A DNA stretch of 64,000 nt from SR-FBR-E99 sp963732365 (GTDB taxonomy: Bacteria; Bacteroidota; Bacteroidia; Bacteroidales; VadinHA17), in NCBI GenBank assembly GCA_963732365.1, contig CAVSZC010000005.1, positions 124,001-188,000 of the forward strand. The letters are read 5' to 3'. Shown here piece after piece: positions 34,829-42,450 of this stretch. How positions within the stretch are numbered: the first letter of the stretch is position 1; every line of letters starts with the position of its first letter. Position numbers and translations under genes: made by a program. The notes under the pieces are model-generated. The model saw only the letters and a list, made by a program, of their open reading frames with translations, did no database searches and had not been told where the DNA came from.

Positions 34829-35704
34829 GTGAATCCCTTCAGACAACATTACGTTTCTTACATTGCTCCGCAATTAAAAAAGATGGAGGATGAAAGAAAA
34901 ATCATTGAAAAGAGGATGCTAATAACTGCCCTCTCCTACAGTGTTGTACTGACGATAATAGTTGTATGGCTTTACATTGTGCTACAAAACCTTAATGTCA
35001 TCTTCCTGTTTCTCTCTCTTCCAATACCATTAACACTTTTCTCAAAAGAACTAGTAAGGAACTATTCAAAGAAATACAAGGAGACTGTCATAAGACATCT
35101 ATTCCTGTCCTACTTTGATAGTTTTGTTATCGACACAGAAAAGAAATACCAGATTTATGACCTTAAAAAAACTGGCTTTTTACCCTTTAAAAAGCAAATC
35201 GAAATCGATACTGAAGATTTTATCACTTTAACTCACAAAGGCAAAACAATTCAATTGCAAGAAATCCTGCTTAAGCAGGGTAATGAGATTGGATTTAAAG
35301 GATTACTGTTCTCTATGGAGTTGAAACCTTATGTAAATCAAATTTTTACCATTACACACCAGACCAGCAAATATATAAACAAGTATTTCGGCGATGAATT
35401 TCAAAATCTTAAAATCAATGATATCAATGTTCTATATCAAGGAGAGTTTGACCTAGAATTGTCTAGACCATTTATTGAAATTTCCAGTAGTAATCAGATT
35501 TCAATAAGTATTCAAAACAACAAAATTCACTGCTTGATTCCATCGGATGGTAATACAATTGACGATAAAATGGAGATGTTTGAACCTATGATAACTTCTG
35601 AATATAATTCAAGTTGTACATACAGCTTTATTCAGAGTGAATATTATAGAATCAACAAAATCTCAAAAATAATATTGAAGCTTGAAGAAATAAACGTGGC
35701 CTAA
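34829..35704 (+). CDS. DUF3137-like membrane protein (cassette 1)
   Basis: This 291-residue protein has a GTG start; the N-terminus NPFRQHYVSYIAPQLKKMEDER matches the DUF3137 pattern. Two transmembrane helices at about residues 33-70 are followed by a cytoplasmic domain (FDSFVIDTEKKYQIYDL, FNLSRPFIEIS-like). The function of the family is unknown. The stop codon TAA (35702-35704) lies inside the R'' box GCCTAAC of the following attC, a common cassette arrangement. The gene fills the first cassette, with the start codon 34 bases from the cassette boundary. Confidence 0.65.
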   Translation: MNPFRQHYVSYIAPQLKKMEDERKIIEKRMLITALSYSVVLTIIVVWLYIVLQNLNVIFLFLSLPIPLTLFSKELVRNYSKKYKETVIRHLFLSYFDSFVIDTEKKYQIYDLKKTGFLPFKKQIEIDTEDFITLTHKGKTIQLQEILLKQGNEIGFKGLLFSMELKPYVNQIFTITHQTSKYINKYFGDEFQNLKINDINVLYQGEFDLELSRPFIEISSSNQISISIQNNKIHCLIPSDGNTIDDKMEMFEPMITSEYNSSCTYSFIQSEYYRINKISKIILKLEEINVA

Positions 35705-35943
35705 CAGGTCGGTATATGTCATTGCCTCTCCGTGGCGCGATAATTTTGTGACTAAAGAGGAAAAATATGCAACTGGCGCCACGGCCCGGCCCCGCTGCTG
35801 CGGGGCACTCCCTCATGGTGTCACGGTTTTTGCCAACGCGATAATTTTGTAACCGAAGAACATATCCCAGCACCACAGTAAGCCTGCAAAAACACGTGCC
35901 ACCGCGATACTGAGGCAACGCCACATACCGCCGAACGTTGTAG
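35696..35943 (+). repeat. attC-like site of cassette 1
   Basis: R'' is GCCTAAC (35699-35705) and R' is GTTGTAG (35937-35943). The outer arms pair: AGGTCGGTATATGTCATTGCC on the left and GGCAACGCCACATACCGCC on the right. At about 245 bases it is longer than usual for attC. Two internal copies of CGATAATTTTGT (about 35738 and 35840) suggest an internal duplication or a fused pair of sites. Confidence 0.65.
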
Positions 35944-35988
35944 CACATTTTAGAGAAGATAGCATAGCAACCTTGATAACAAACAAAT

Positions 35989-36693
35989 ATGAAAAGAATA
36001 ATTATAATCGGATTAGTTTTTATTTTGACTGGAAATATAAATGTATCAATTGGACAAACAGAACAGATATTAACAGAATCAAAAAGACACATTTTTTGGC
36101 AACCTGATAGAGTATTGACTGAGAAAGATTTTCAAGGAGATGGAACTCAAAATTCTAAATTTGTAAAATATTGTGATGAATTAGATTTGTGTGTTGTTGC
36201 ATCGACGGGAGTTTTTGCTGTTCTTGATATTCCAAAAAATAAACGGAAGCGCGGTGAACTAATTGAGAAAGCATATTTTGCCCCTGCATTTGATAAATCA
36301 ACATCATTCATCTTAAAACTTGATTCAACTGGGATAGCTAAACAGAAGGTGGTATTTGATATTTTCGAGGTTTCGGCAAGATTTGCAAGACAACAGTTAC
36401 AGCATTTACAAGATTCGGTTGGTGGATATGGGATTATTTCGATTATGTTTAAATCGGTAGAATCAAGAGCAATTGAGATGAGAACATCACTTGTTGATTC
36501 ATATACAAAGGATGTATACATTGATAAAAAAGTAGGAGCATTTGAAATATGGCGAGAAAAAGTGGATAAATTGTTGGCTGAATCTAACGAATTTGCAACT
36601 AAGCCTGAGGATTGCTACAGATTTGTGAAAAATGAACCGATTGTCGAAAATTATGAAATGGCTAAAACAGTGATTGGAAATTTAAACAAATAA
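35989..36693 (+). CDS. Hypothetical secreted protein (cassette 2)
   Basis: This 234-residue protein has a signal peptide (MKRIIIIGLVFILTGNINVSIGQ). The mature domain is rich in Lys, Glu and Phe, with FAPAFDKSTSFILKLDSTG and DIFEVSARFARQQLQHLQDSVGGYG. Conserved hypothetical proteins with a similar pattern occur in Bacteroidota, but I assign no function. It fills the second cassette, 46 bases after its boundary, with no other gene in the cassette. Confidence 0.6.
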   Translation: MKRIIIIGLVFILTGNINVSIGQTEQILTESKRHIFWQPDRVLTEKDFQGDGTQNSKFVKYCDELDLCVVASTGVFAVLDIPKNKRKRGELIEKAYFAPAFDKSTSFILKLDSTGIAKQKVVFDIFEVSARFARQQLQHLQDSVGGYGIISIMFKSVESRAIEMRTSLVDSYTKDVYIDKKVGAFEIWREKVDKLLAESNEFATKPEDCYRFVKNEPIVENYEMAKTVIGNLNK

Positions 36694-36697
36694 AAAC

Positions 36698-36831
36698 GTG
36701 CTACAACACATGGTATAGTGCATGCGGGTTTCAGAGGTTTGCGAGGGTTCGTGGCTCGTAAAAAAAGTCAGTGTAAATTGATAGGTTTTCGCTTCGTAAT
36801 CCCGCACGACACCATACCTCAAACGTTAGCG
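36698..36831 (+). repeat. attC-like site of cassette 2
   Basis: It starts GTGCTACAAC, the exact complement of the first ten bases of the cassette (35937-35946). The left arm TGGTATAGTGCATGCGGG pairs with the right arm CCCGCACGACACCATACC with the bulges typical of attC. It ends in GTTAGCG (36825-36831). Its length of 134 bases is in the normal attC range. Confidence 0.78.
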
Positions 36832-36902
36832 TTCATGCAAAAAAAATTGAGTACATCAGAAAACATTGAAAGAGTAGGCAAGAAATCTAAATGAACTATT
36901 AT

Positions 36903-37679
36903 ATGAAAAAGAGTTTTTTTGTTTTAGTAATTATTTGTTATGGGTTGGTTACATCTGCCCAGACCAAACCCATCATCGAATGGGTAAACATTCAAGCAGG
37001 AACTTTCACAATGGGAAGCCCGGCATCTGACTTCCGAAGGGGAAAGGATGAGAAGCAACATAAAGTAATGCTAAGTTCATTTAAGATGAGTAAGTATGAA
37101 ATTACCTTTGAACAATATGATATGTTTTGCCTAGCAACAGGCAGGGAAAAGCCAGATGATGCTGGTTGGGGTCGAGATAAAAGGCCCGTAATTAACATTA
37201 CTTGGTTCGATGCCAATGCATTTGCTGAGTGGATGGGCTGCCGTTTACCTACTGAAGCCGAGTGGGAGTATGCTTGTCGAGCGGGAACTACAACTACATT
37301 CTATACAAGTGACAATAACCTAACTACATCACAGGCAAATTATGATGGCAATTATCCTTATTGGGAAGACAATGTAGGTGAATTCAAATTTAGGGGGAAA
37401 ACATTGCCAGTTGGCAGCTTCAACCCAAATAATTGGGGTCTACATGATATGCACGGCAATGTATTGGAGTGGTGTAGTGATTGGTATGGAATATATCCAA
37501 CAGATGATCAGACTGACCCCAAAGGACCTGAAACGGGGTCAAGTCGAGTACTTAGGGGTGGAAGTTGGGATACCGATGCGAGTTCTTGTGGTGTGGCAAA
37601 CCGAGGAGTACGACTCGACAAGGGCAACCCTATGAACCGCACCCAGGACATTGGCTTCCGTCTGGTTTCTATGAATTAA
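36903..37679 (+). CDS. Secreted SUMF1/formylglycine-generating-enzyme-like protein (cassette 3)
   Basis: A 258-residue protein from ATG 36903, with a signal peptide (MKKSFFVLVIICYGLVTSAQ). The FGE-sulfatase domain covers the rest: FTMGSP, MSKYEITFEQY, RPVINITWFDANAFAEWMG, LPTEAEWEYACRAG, GLHDMHGNVLEWCSDWYG, RVLRGGSWD and GFRLV. True FGE has a catalytic Cys pair. Here GVANRGVRLD replaces the usual cysteine-bearing segment, so it is more likely a ligand-binding or structural member. ATG 36891 is an alternative start. Confidence 0.85.
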   Translation: MKKSFFVLVIICYGLVTSAQTKPIIEWVNIQAGTFTMGSPASDFRRGKDEKQHKVMLSSFKMSKYEITFEQYDMFCLATGREKPDDAGWGRDKRPVINITWFDANAFAEWMGCRLPTEAEWEYACRAGTTTTFYTSDNNLTTSQANYDGNYPYWEDNVGEFKFRGKTLPVGSFNPNNWGLHDMHGNVLEWCSDWYGIYPTDDQTDPKGPETGSSRVLRGGSWDTDASSCGVANRGVRLDKGNPMNRTQDIGFRLVSMN

Positions 37680-37721
37680 ACAATGGATTATAAATGTTTT
37701 TATTGACGATTATGCACGAAA

Positions 37722-37851
37722 CGCTAACAAAGAGTAGCAGTAATAAGGATTTCAGTGGTAACTGGAGCATTCTAACCCCCTCAAAATTTGGTGTTGGTGG
37801 ACAGTTTTGAAGCACGCAATCCCTTACTACTGCTACACTCAAACGTTAGCA
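37722..37851 (+). repeat. attC-like site of cassette 3
   Basis: R'' is CGCTAAC (37722-37728), complementary to the cassette start at 36825. The arms GAGTAGCAGTAATAAGG and CCTTACTACTGCTACACTC pair with single-base bulges. R' is GTTAGCA (37845-37851). Its length is 130 bases. Confidence 0.78.
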
Positions 37852-37914
37852 GTAACCTTATTTTTTGCAAAGTAAGAGCTTACAGTTATTTAAACTTTAC
37901 TAAACTGAATTGAT

Positions 37915-38799
37915 ATGGAAACATTATTTAAAAACAAAAAATCATTCATTGTTGAGAAGATTATGCATTTTCTAAAAATATTTCAGTTTTCAATACTAAT
38001 CTTGATTAATCTGACTTTGTTTGCTCAGAAAGACAGTTACTCTTCTTACATAAATATAGATTCTGATATCTTTGGTCAAGAGGCTCAGGAAAACCGACTA
38101 AAATCAAGTAGTTTCTTTTACGGTTCTTCTTTTGATTATGCTGTATATGAATTTAGCAACATCCTTAACGATAATCTCAATAACAAGAAAGAACAACAAA
38201 GATTAGATTTGTTGCGACAACAATCTATCGCCAAACTTGGGATAATTAAAAATCAATATTCTGGATATTCTGAATTCCCTTCAGTAATAAATGATGGTTG
38301 GCATAGCGCAATCGCCTCTGATAATATAAATTTTTGCAAGGATGTTAAGGTACTCGTTAAAAATAATCGAATTATTAAATTTGTTATTGATAACTATATT
38401 CCCCTTAATTTTATGGTCACAGGCCAAATTAAAAATGCAAAGAATGTTGTTACTCTTAATAATTTCAATGGAGAACAGTTAAATATTATTGAAGTATATT
38501 TCATCTATGATATTGAAGAACAAACAATTGTTCCAGAACCCATCAGACCAGGTTATGTGTGTTTTTGGACTGACATAAATAATTATAGCGACATTCAATT
38601 AAGATTTGATAATGTTTTAATGGAAAAATTTACGGTAAGATTTGAGGTAATGCCAGATTGTTTTAGTAACGGGATGGTTTGTAGAATATTGAAACCAGGT
38701 ACATATTCTTTTGTCGCTCTTGGGAAAGGAGCTATAGATTGGGAAGGAACAATTGAAATCAAAGAGAATATGTGTTTAAGATATCGCTTGGGAAGATAA
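37915..38799 (+). CDS. Hypothetical secreted protein (cassette 4)
   Basis: This 294-residue protein has a hydrophobic segment (MHFLKIFQFSILILINLTLFAQ) that is a signal peptide if translation starts at 37963. The annotated ATG adds 16 residues before it. The mature part is a beta-rich domain (DNYIPLNFMVTGQIKNAKNVVTLNNFNGEQLNI) ending in CLRYRLGR. It has no recognised family. It sits alone in the fourth cassette, whose own attC is degenerate. Confidence 0.55.
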   Translation: METLFKNKKSFIVEKIMHFLKIFQFSILILINLTLFAQKDSYSSYINIDSDIFGQEAQENRLKSSSFFYGSSFDYAVYEFSNILNDNLNNKKEQQRLDLLRQQSIAKLGIIKNQYSGYSEFPSVINDGWHSAIASDNINFCKDVKVLVKNNRIIKFVIDNYIPLNFMVTGQIKNAKNVVTLNNFNGEQLNIIEVYFIYDIEEQTIVPEPIRPGYVCFWTDINNYSDIQLRFDNVLMEKFTVRFEVMPDCFSNGMVCRILKPGTYSFVALGKGAIDWEGTIEIKENMCLRYRLGR

Positions 38800-38814
38800 A
38801 TTATTTTAGAATTT

Positions 38815-38944
38815 GATATTATAAGGAATAGTTCATTGCCTCGGAAGTGCGTATTCGAGCCGCACAGCTCGTATTAAAAGTAGTAGTAACTTGATAGGAA
38901 AGTGCTTCGAAACAGGCAATTAACAATACCACCAAATGTTATCG
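38815..38944 (+). repeat. Degenerate attC-like site of cassette 4
   Basis: The arms GGAATAGTTCATTGCCT and AGGCAATTAACAATACCACC pair, and the site ends in GTTATCG (38938-38944). The R'' box expected to complement the cassette start GTTAGCAGTAACC is not found. TTATAAG at about 38818-38824 is the nearest candidate. Confidence 0.5.
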
Positions 38945-38988
38945 GCAACCTGTAACATCCAGATAGTTACGTTATAAAAATTTTAAAT

Positions 38989-39507
38989 ATGGATCAATAT
39001 TCGTCTATGACTCTTCAGTACTTGACAATTCAGTTCCTGGAGACTGTCTATATCCTTGACAATTCCAAGAATGGTGAGACAATTCAATCACGGATTCAAT
39101 TTCTTGAAACTATAGTCGAAAAACTAATAAAATTGTGTTCACTTCCAGATTACCAATATTATACACAGATTGGGATTGACGATTATAAAGTGCGATATCT
39201 AAATAGAATTCCTACTGAAGAGAATATCGCTGGACTTTCAAATCCAATATCTTATAACTTTCAAAAGTATTGCATTAACTCTGTTATCTTAGGTCTCCAA
39301 AAACATGTAAATGATCAGATTGAAGAGATACAATTTCTTAAAAGTAAAGGATCTAAAGACAAAAGACTCTCCAAGGAAATCCACGCTGTTCTAATAACTA
39401 AGAATTTTATCGAAATGAAATATGCAGAATCTGAATTCTACCGAAACGCCATTAATGAAATTGAAAGAATAGTAAATAAATTGAAAGAATACCATGAAAC
39501 AATTTGA
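38989..39507 (+). CDS. Hypothetical protein, partner of the GHKL gene (cassette 5)
   Basis: This 172-residue, largely helical, charged protein (MDQYSSMTLQYLTIQFLETVYILDNSKNGETIQSRIQFLETIVEKLI) has no signal peptide. It is not recognised. Its stop overlaps the start of the GHKL gene by 14 bases, so the two are translated together and likely work as a unit (regulator, antitoxin or sensor are all possible). The cassette boundary is 51 bases upstream, leaving room for little more than a promoter. Confidence 0.6.
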   Translation: MDQYSSMTLQYLTIQFLETVYILDNSKNGETIQSRIQFLETIVEKLIKLCSLPDYQYYTQIGIDDYKVRYLNRIPTEENIAGLSNPISYNFQKYCINSVILGLQKHVNDQIEEIQFLKSKGSKDKRLSKEIHAVLITKNFIEMKYAESEFYRNAINEIERIVNKLKEYHETI

Positions 39508-40897
39508 CTTGAATATCGAAAAGATATTAGAAAACTGGGAAACATTTCATGCTATAAGAGAAATCATTGCAAATGCTCTTGACGAGCAATTAATAACCAA
39601 CACAAGGGAAGTTGAAATATTGAAAAAGAACTCATTTTGGGTTATTAGAGACTACGGTCGTGGATTGAAATACACGAACCTGACACAAAATGAGAATCAG
39701 GAAAAACTTCAGAACCCCAACGTCATTGGCAAATTTGGAATTGGACTTAAAGATGCATTAGCCACTTTTGATAGAAAGGGTATTAAAGTCCTAATTAAAT
39801 CTAAACACGGAGATATTACTTTAACTAAAACTTCAAAAGAGGGATTTGCTGATATAATTACTTTGCATGCTTGCATAGCAGAACCGACGGATCCTAACTT
39901 AATGGGAACTGAAGTAATTATTGATGGGGTAACAGATGATGAAATTTTAAAAGCTAAGAACCTCTTTCTCCGGTTTTCCGGAGAGAGTGTAATTGAATCA
40001 ACAAACACTGGTGATATTGTACGAAAGACTGGAACGGTTGGGAAAATTTATATTAATGGTGTCAAGGTTGCTGAAGAGGAGAAATTTCTTTTTAGTTATA
40101 ATATTACTCAACTTACTGCTGCAATAAAGAGATCATTAAACCGTGAGCGTACTAATGTTGGTAGGACTGCATATTCTGACAGTATTAAAAAAATATTGCT
40201 TTCTTGTCAGTCCACAGAGGTAGCTAAAATACTAGCTTCTGATCTCCAAAACATTAATTTTGGTACCCAACATGATGAATTATACTGGATTGATGTTCAA
40301 GAACACGCAGTAAAGATTTTAAATAAAACAGAAAAAGTCATCTTTGTTTCCTCTTCAGATTTAATTGCTCATCCAAACATGATTGACGAGGCACAAAAAA
40401 GTGGACATCAAATTATTTCAATCCCAGAAAATTTAAAAGAAAGGATAAGAGGCGGAACAGATTTTTCGGGCAATCCAATAATTGACCTTAACCAATTCGT
40501 CACGAATTATAATGACAGCTTCAAATTTGAATTTGTTAGTATTCAAGACCTAAGTGTAAATGAAAAAAACGTTTATGACCAGACCGAGGACATCTTAAAC
40601 CTGATAAATGGGAAACCTCAGATTGTCAAGGAAATTAAAATTTCAAAAACAATGCGTAAGGATTTTTATTCTGAAACTGAGACGCTGGGAGTATGGGATC
40701 CTTCAACGGGATCGATTATCATTCTAAGAAAGATGTTAAGATCAGTTAGGGATTATGCAGGTACTTTGGTTCATGAAGCAATCCATGCCAAATCAGGTGC
40801 AGGGGATGTAAATGGACAATTTGAAACCGAATTGACAACAGCTATTGGACAAATAAGTGAAAAGGCACTCGACAAAAAGAAAAAATGGTGGCAATAG
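39494..40897 (+). CDS. GHKL ATPase with a C-terminal HExxH motif (cassette 5)
   Basis: This is a 467-residue protein. The Bergerat fold is complete: N-box REIIANALD (Glu23, Asn27), G1 DYGRG (Asp53-Gly57) and G2 GKFGIGLKDAL (Gly82, Gly84). A transducer-like middle follows. Residues 427-431 are HEAIH in TLVHEAIHAKSG, with a downstream Glu (FETELTT) that could complete a zincin metal site, so the C-terminus looks like a metallopeptidase. The fusion of a GHKL ATPase to an HExxH domain, in a two-gene cassette, is unusual. It may be a nucleotide-switched protease acting in defence; this is inference. The attC begins 13 bases after the stop. Confidence 0.75.
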   Translation: MKQFDLNIEKILENWETFHAIREIIANALDEQLITNTREVEILKKNSFWVIRDYGRGLKYTNLTQNENQEKLQNPNVIGKFGIGLKDALATFDRKGIKVLIKSKHGDITLTKTSKEGFADIITLHACIAEPTDPNLMGTEVIIDGVTDDEILKAKNLFLRFSGESVIESTNTGDIVRKTGTVGKIYINGVKVAEEEKFLFSYNITQLTAAIKRSLNRERTNVGRTAYSDSIKKILLSCQSTEVAKILASDLQNINFGTQHDELYWIDVQEHAVKILNKTEKVIFVSSSDLIAHPNMIDEAQKSGHQIISIPENLKERIRGGTDFSGNPIIDLNQFVTNYNDSFKFEFVSIQDLSVNEKNVYDQTEDILNLINGKPQIVKEIKISKTMRKDFYSETETLGVWDPSTGSIIILRKMLRSVRDYAGTLVHEAIHAKSGAGDVNGQFETELTTAIGQISEKALDKKKKWWQ

Positions 40898-40910
40898 AAA
40901 AAATAAAGAC

Positions 40911-41034
40911 AGCCGATTAACGGCGGTATATGCAGTTGGTTCCTGTCCATCAAGTAATTTCACCCTAGTATTGATCTGTTCTTATATTTGAAGTGGTCTG
41001 ATATCTTTGTACCAAGCTAAGTTATAGTCCAAGT
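40911..41034 (+). repeat. Left part of cassette 5 attC, truncated by IS insertion
   Basis: GCCGATTAAC (40911-40920) nearly complements the cassette start GTTATCGGC (38938-38946). GGCGGTATATGCAGTTGG then resembles the left arm of the other sites. The matching right half is not found before the IS5 element or on its far side. Confidence 0.5.
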
Positions 41035-41066
41035 TTAATTAGTTGAACCTTAAGAAGTCTTGTTTT

Positions 41067-42450
41067 GGGGGTGTAAATAATTTTGTGTAAATGAATTTGT
41101 AGCTGCTTGGGTAACCAACCGGTCTGGAGCCGGCGATCGAGCTCAAAGACCGGTTGGTTAAACGAAAAAGTTTAATTTTAACCTAATAAGCAGCAGTATG
41201 AGTGATAATGAGTTATTCAAGATCCCTGAAGAAGCGCTGAAAAAGATCAGGACTCAAGAGGAGTTCGAAGACTTTATTCAGAGGCTTTACAAACAAGGAG
41301 TGGCGGCACTTCTGAAGGCTGAGATCAATGAGCATCTCGGCTATCCCAAACATGATCCTGCGGGCAAAAACAGTGGCAACAGCCGTAATGGCTTCAGCCG
41401 CAAGACGCTGAAGACCAATCTTGGGGAAGTCCCTCTGGATGTTCCCCGTGACCGCAACTCATCATTTGATCCGGTGGTTGTACCCAAGCATGAGCGCATG
41501 TCAGCAAAGATCGAACATGCTATTATAACGATGTACTCCCGGGGCATGACCACACGTGATATAGAGGCTACTATCAAGGACATCTACGGCGTTGAGGTCA
41601 GTGAGGGTTCGATATCCAACATAACCAGCGCTGTTCTTGAAGACATCAAGGAGTGGCAGCAGCGTCCTCTTGACCCTGTTTACTTTGTTGTCTGGATGGA
41701 CGGCATCGTAGTTAAGGTGAGGCAGAATGGCAAGGTCCAGGGCAAAACCATCTACCTGATGATCGGACTTAAACAGACCGGTCGGAAGGAGGTTCTGGGT
41801 ATGTGGATCAGTGAAACGGAGAGTGCATCCTTCTGGCTTAACGTTCTTACAGATATCAAGGCCCGTGGAGTAAAAGACATATTGATCGCCAGTACAGATA
41901 ATCTCACCGGCATCAGGCAGGCAATCAAATCTGCCTTCCCTCAGACAATTACTCAGCTTTGCGTGGTTCATCAGATACGTAACTCTACAAGGTATGTCGT
42001 CTGGAAAGACCGAAAGCAGTTCCTGGCTGATTTAAAGAATGTCTACCGGGCAATAAACCGTGAGATGGCATATGATGCTCTCGATGAGTTTGCCCGGAAA
42101 TGGGGCGGTAAATACGCTTATGCAATCAAATCCTGGCGAGACAACTGGGATGAGCTTACAGCTTACTTTGATTACCCCGAGGAGATCCGGAGGATCATCT
42201 ACACTACCAACGCAATCGAGAGTCTGAATAGCACTATCCGGAAATACACCAAAGCAAAAACGGTCTTTCCTGACGACCCGGCAGCTTTAAAGGCTGTGTA
42301 TCTGGCGATTGCTAATATCGAGAAAAAATGGACATTCCCCGTGAGAGACTGGGGCTCCGTTATAAATCAATTAATCATTAAATTTGGTGACAGATGTGGC
42401 GTTATTTAAACCAGGCTGCTACTCGTTTACACAAAAATCTTCACAGGCTC
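41067..42450 (+). mobile_element. IS256-family insertion sequence nested in the IS5 element
   Basis: The element is 1384 bp. Left end GGGGGTGTAAATAATTTTGT (41067 on) and right end, read inward from 42450, GAGCCTGTGAAGATTTTTGT, are imperfect inverted repeats (20 of 28 over the full repeat). CTTGTTTT is duplicated at 41059-41066 and 42451-42458, the 8-base target duplication expected for this family. Confidence 0.85.
41198..42409 (+). CDS. IS256-family transposase
   Basis: This is a 403-residue DDE transposase of the Mutator-like IS256 family. The catalytic residues lie in WMDGIVVK, ASTDNLTG and NAIESLN. The N-terminus EFIQRLYKQGVAALLKAEINEHLGY and RNGFSRKTLKT is typical. The C-terminus NIEKKWTFPVRDWG is intact, so the gene is full length and potentially active. 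It lies wholly inside the IS element bounded by 41067 and 42450. Confidence 0.93.
   Translation: MSDNELFKIPEEALKKIRTQEEFEDFIQRLYKQGVAALLKAEINEHLGYPKHDPAGKNSGNSRNGFSRKTLKTNLGEVPLDVPRDRNSSFDPVVVPKHERMSAKIEHAIITMYSRGMTTRDIEATIKDIYGVEVSEGSISNITSAVLEDIKEWQQRPLDPVYFVVWMDGIVVKVRQNGKVQGKTIYLMIGLKQTGRKEVLGMWISETESASFWLNVLTDIKARGVKDILIASTDNLTGIRQAIKSAFPQTITQLCVVHQIRNSTRYVVWKDRKQFLADLKNVYRAINREMAYDALDEFARKWGGKYAYAIKSWRDNWDELTAYFDYPEEIRRIIYTTNAIESLNSTIRKYTKAKTVFPDDPAALKAVYLAIANIEKKWTFPVRDWGSVINQLIIKFGDRCGVI

Larger units (their letters stand above)
34795..40950 (+). mobile_element. Integron-type gene cassette cluster (five cassettes, no integron integrase)
   Basis: Five plus-strand units each begin with GTTRRRY-like bases and end with an imperfect palindrome of attC type. 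The start of a cassette must be complementary to the beginning of its own attC, and this holds. Cassette 1 has GTTAGGCCAC (34795) and GTGGCCTAAC (35696). Cassette 2 has GTTGTAGCAC (35937) and GTGCTACAAC (36698). Cassette 3 has GTTAGCGTTCATGC (36825) and GCACGAAACGCTAAC (37714). Cassette 5 has GTTATCGGC (38938) and GCCGATTAAC (40911). Cassette 4 starts with GTTAGCAGTAACC (37845), but its R'' is degenerate. Neighbouring island genes are mostly on the other strand. No IntI-type integrase is in the window. Confidence 0.8.

Noticed and set aside
34829..40897. Cassette genes as parts of one operon
   Set aside because: Gaps of 95-290 bases filled with palindromes separate them, and the boundary complementarity shows independent units.
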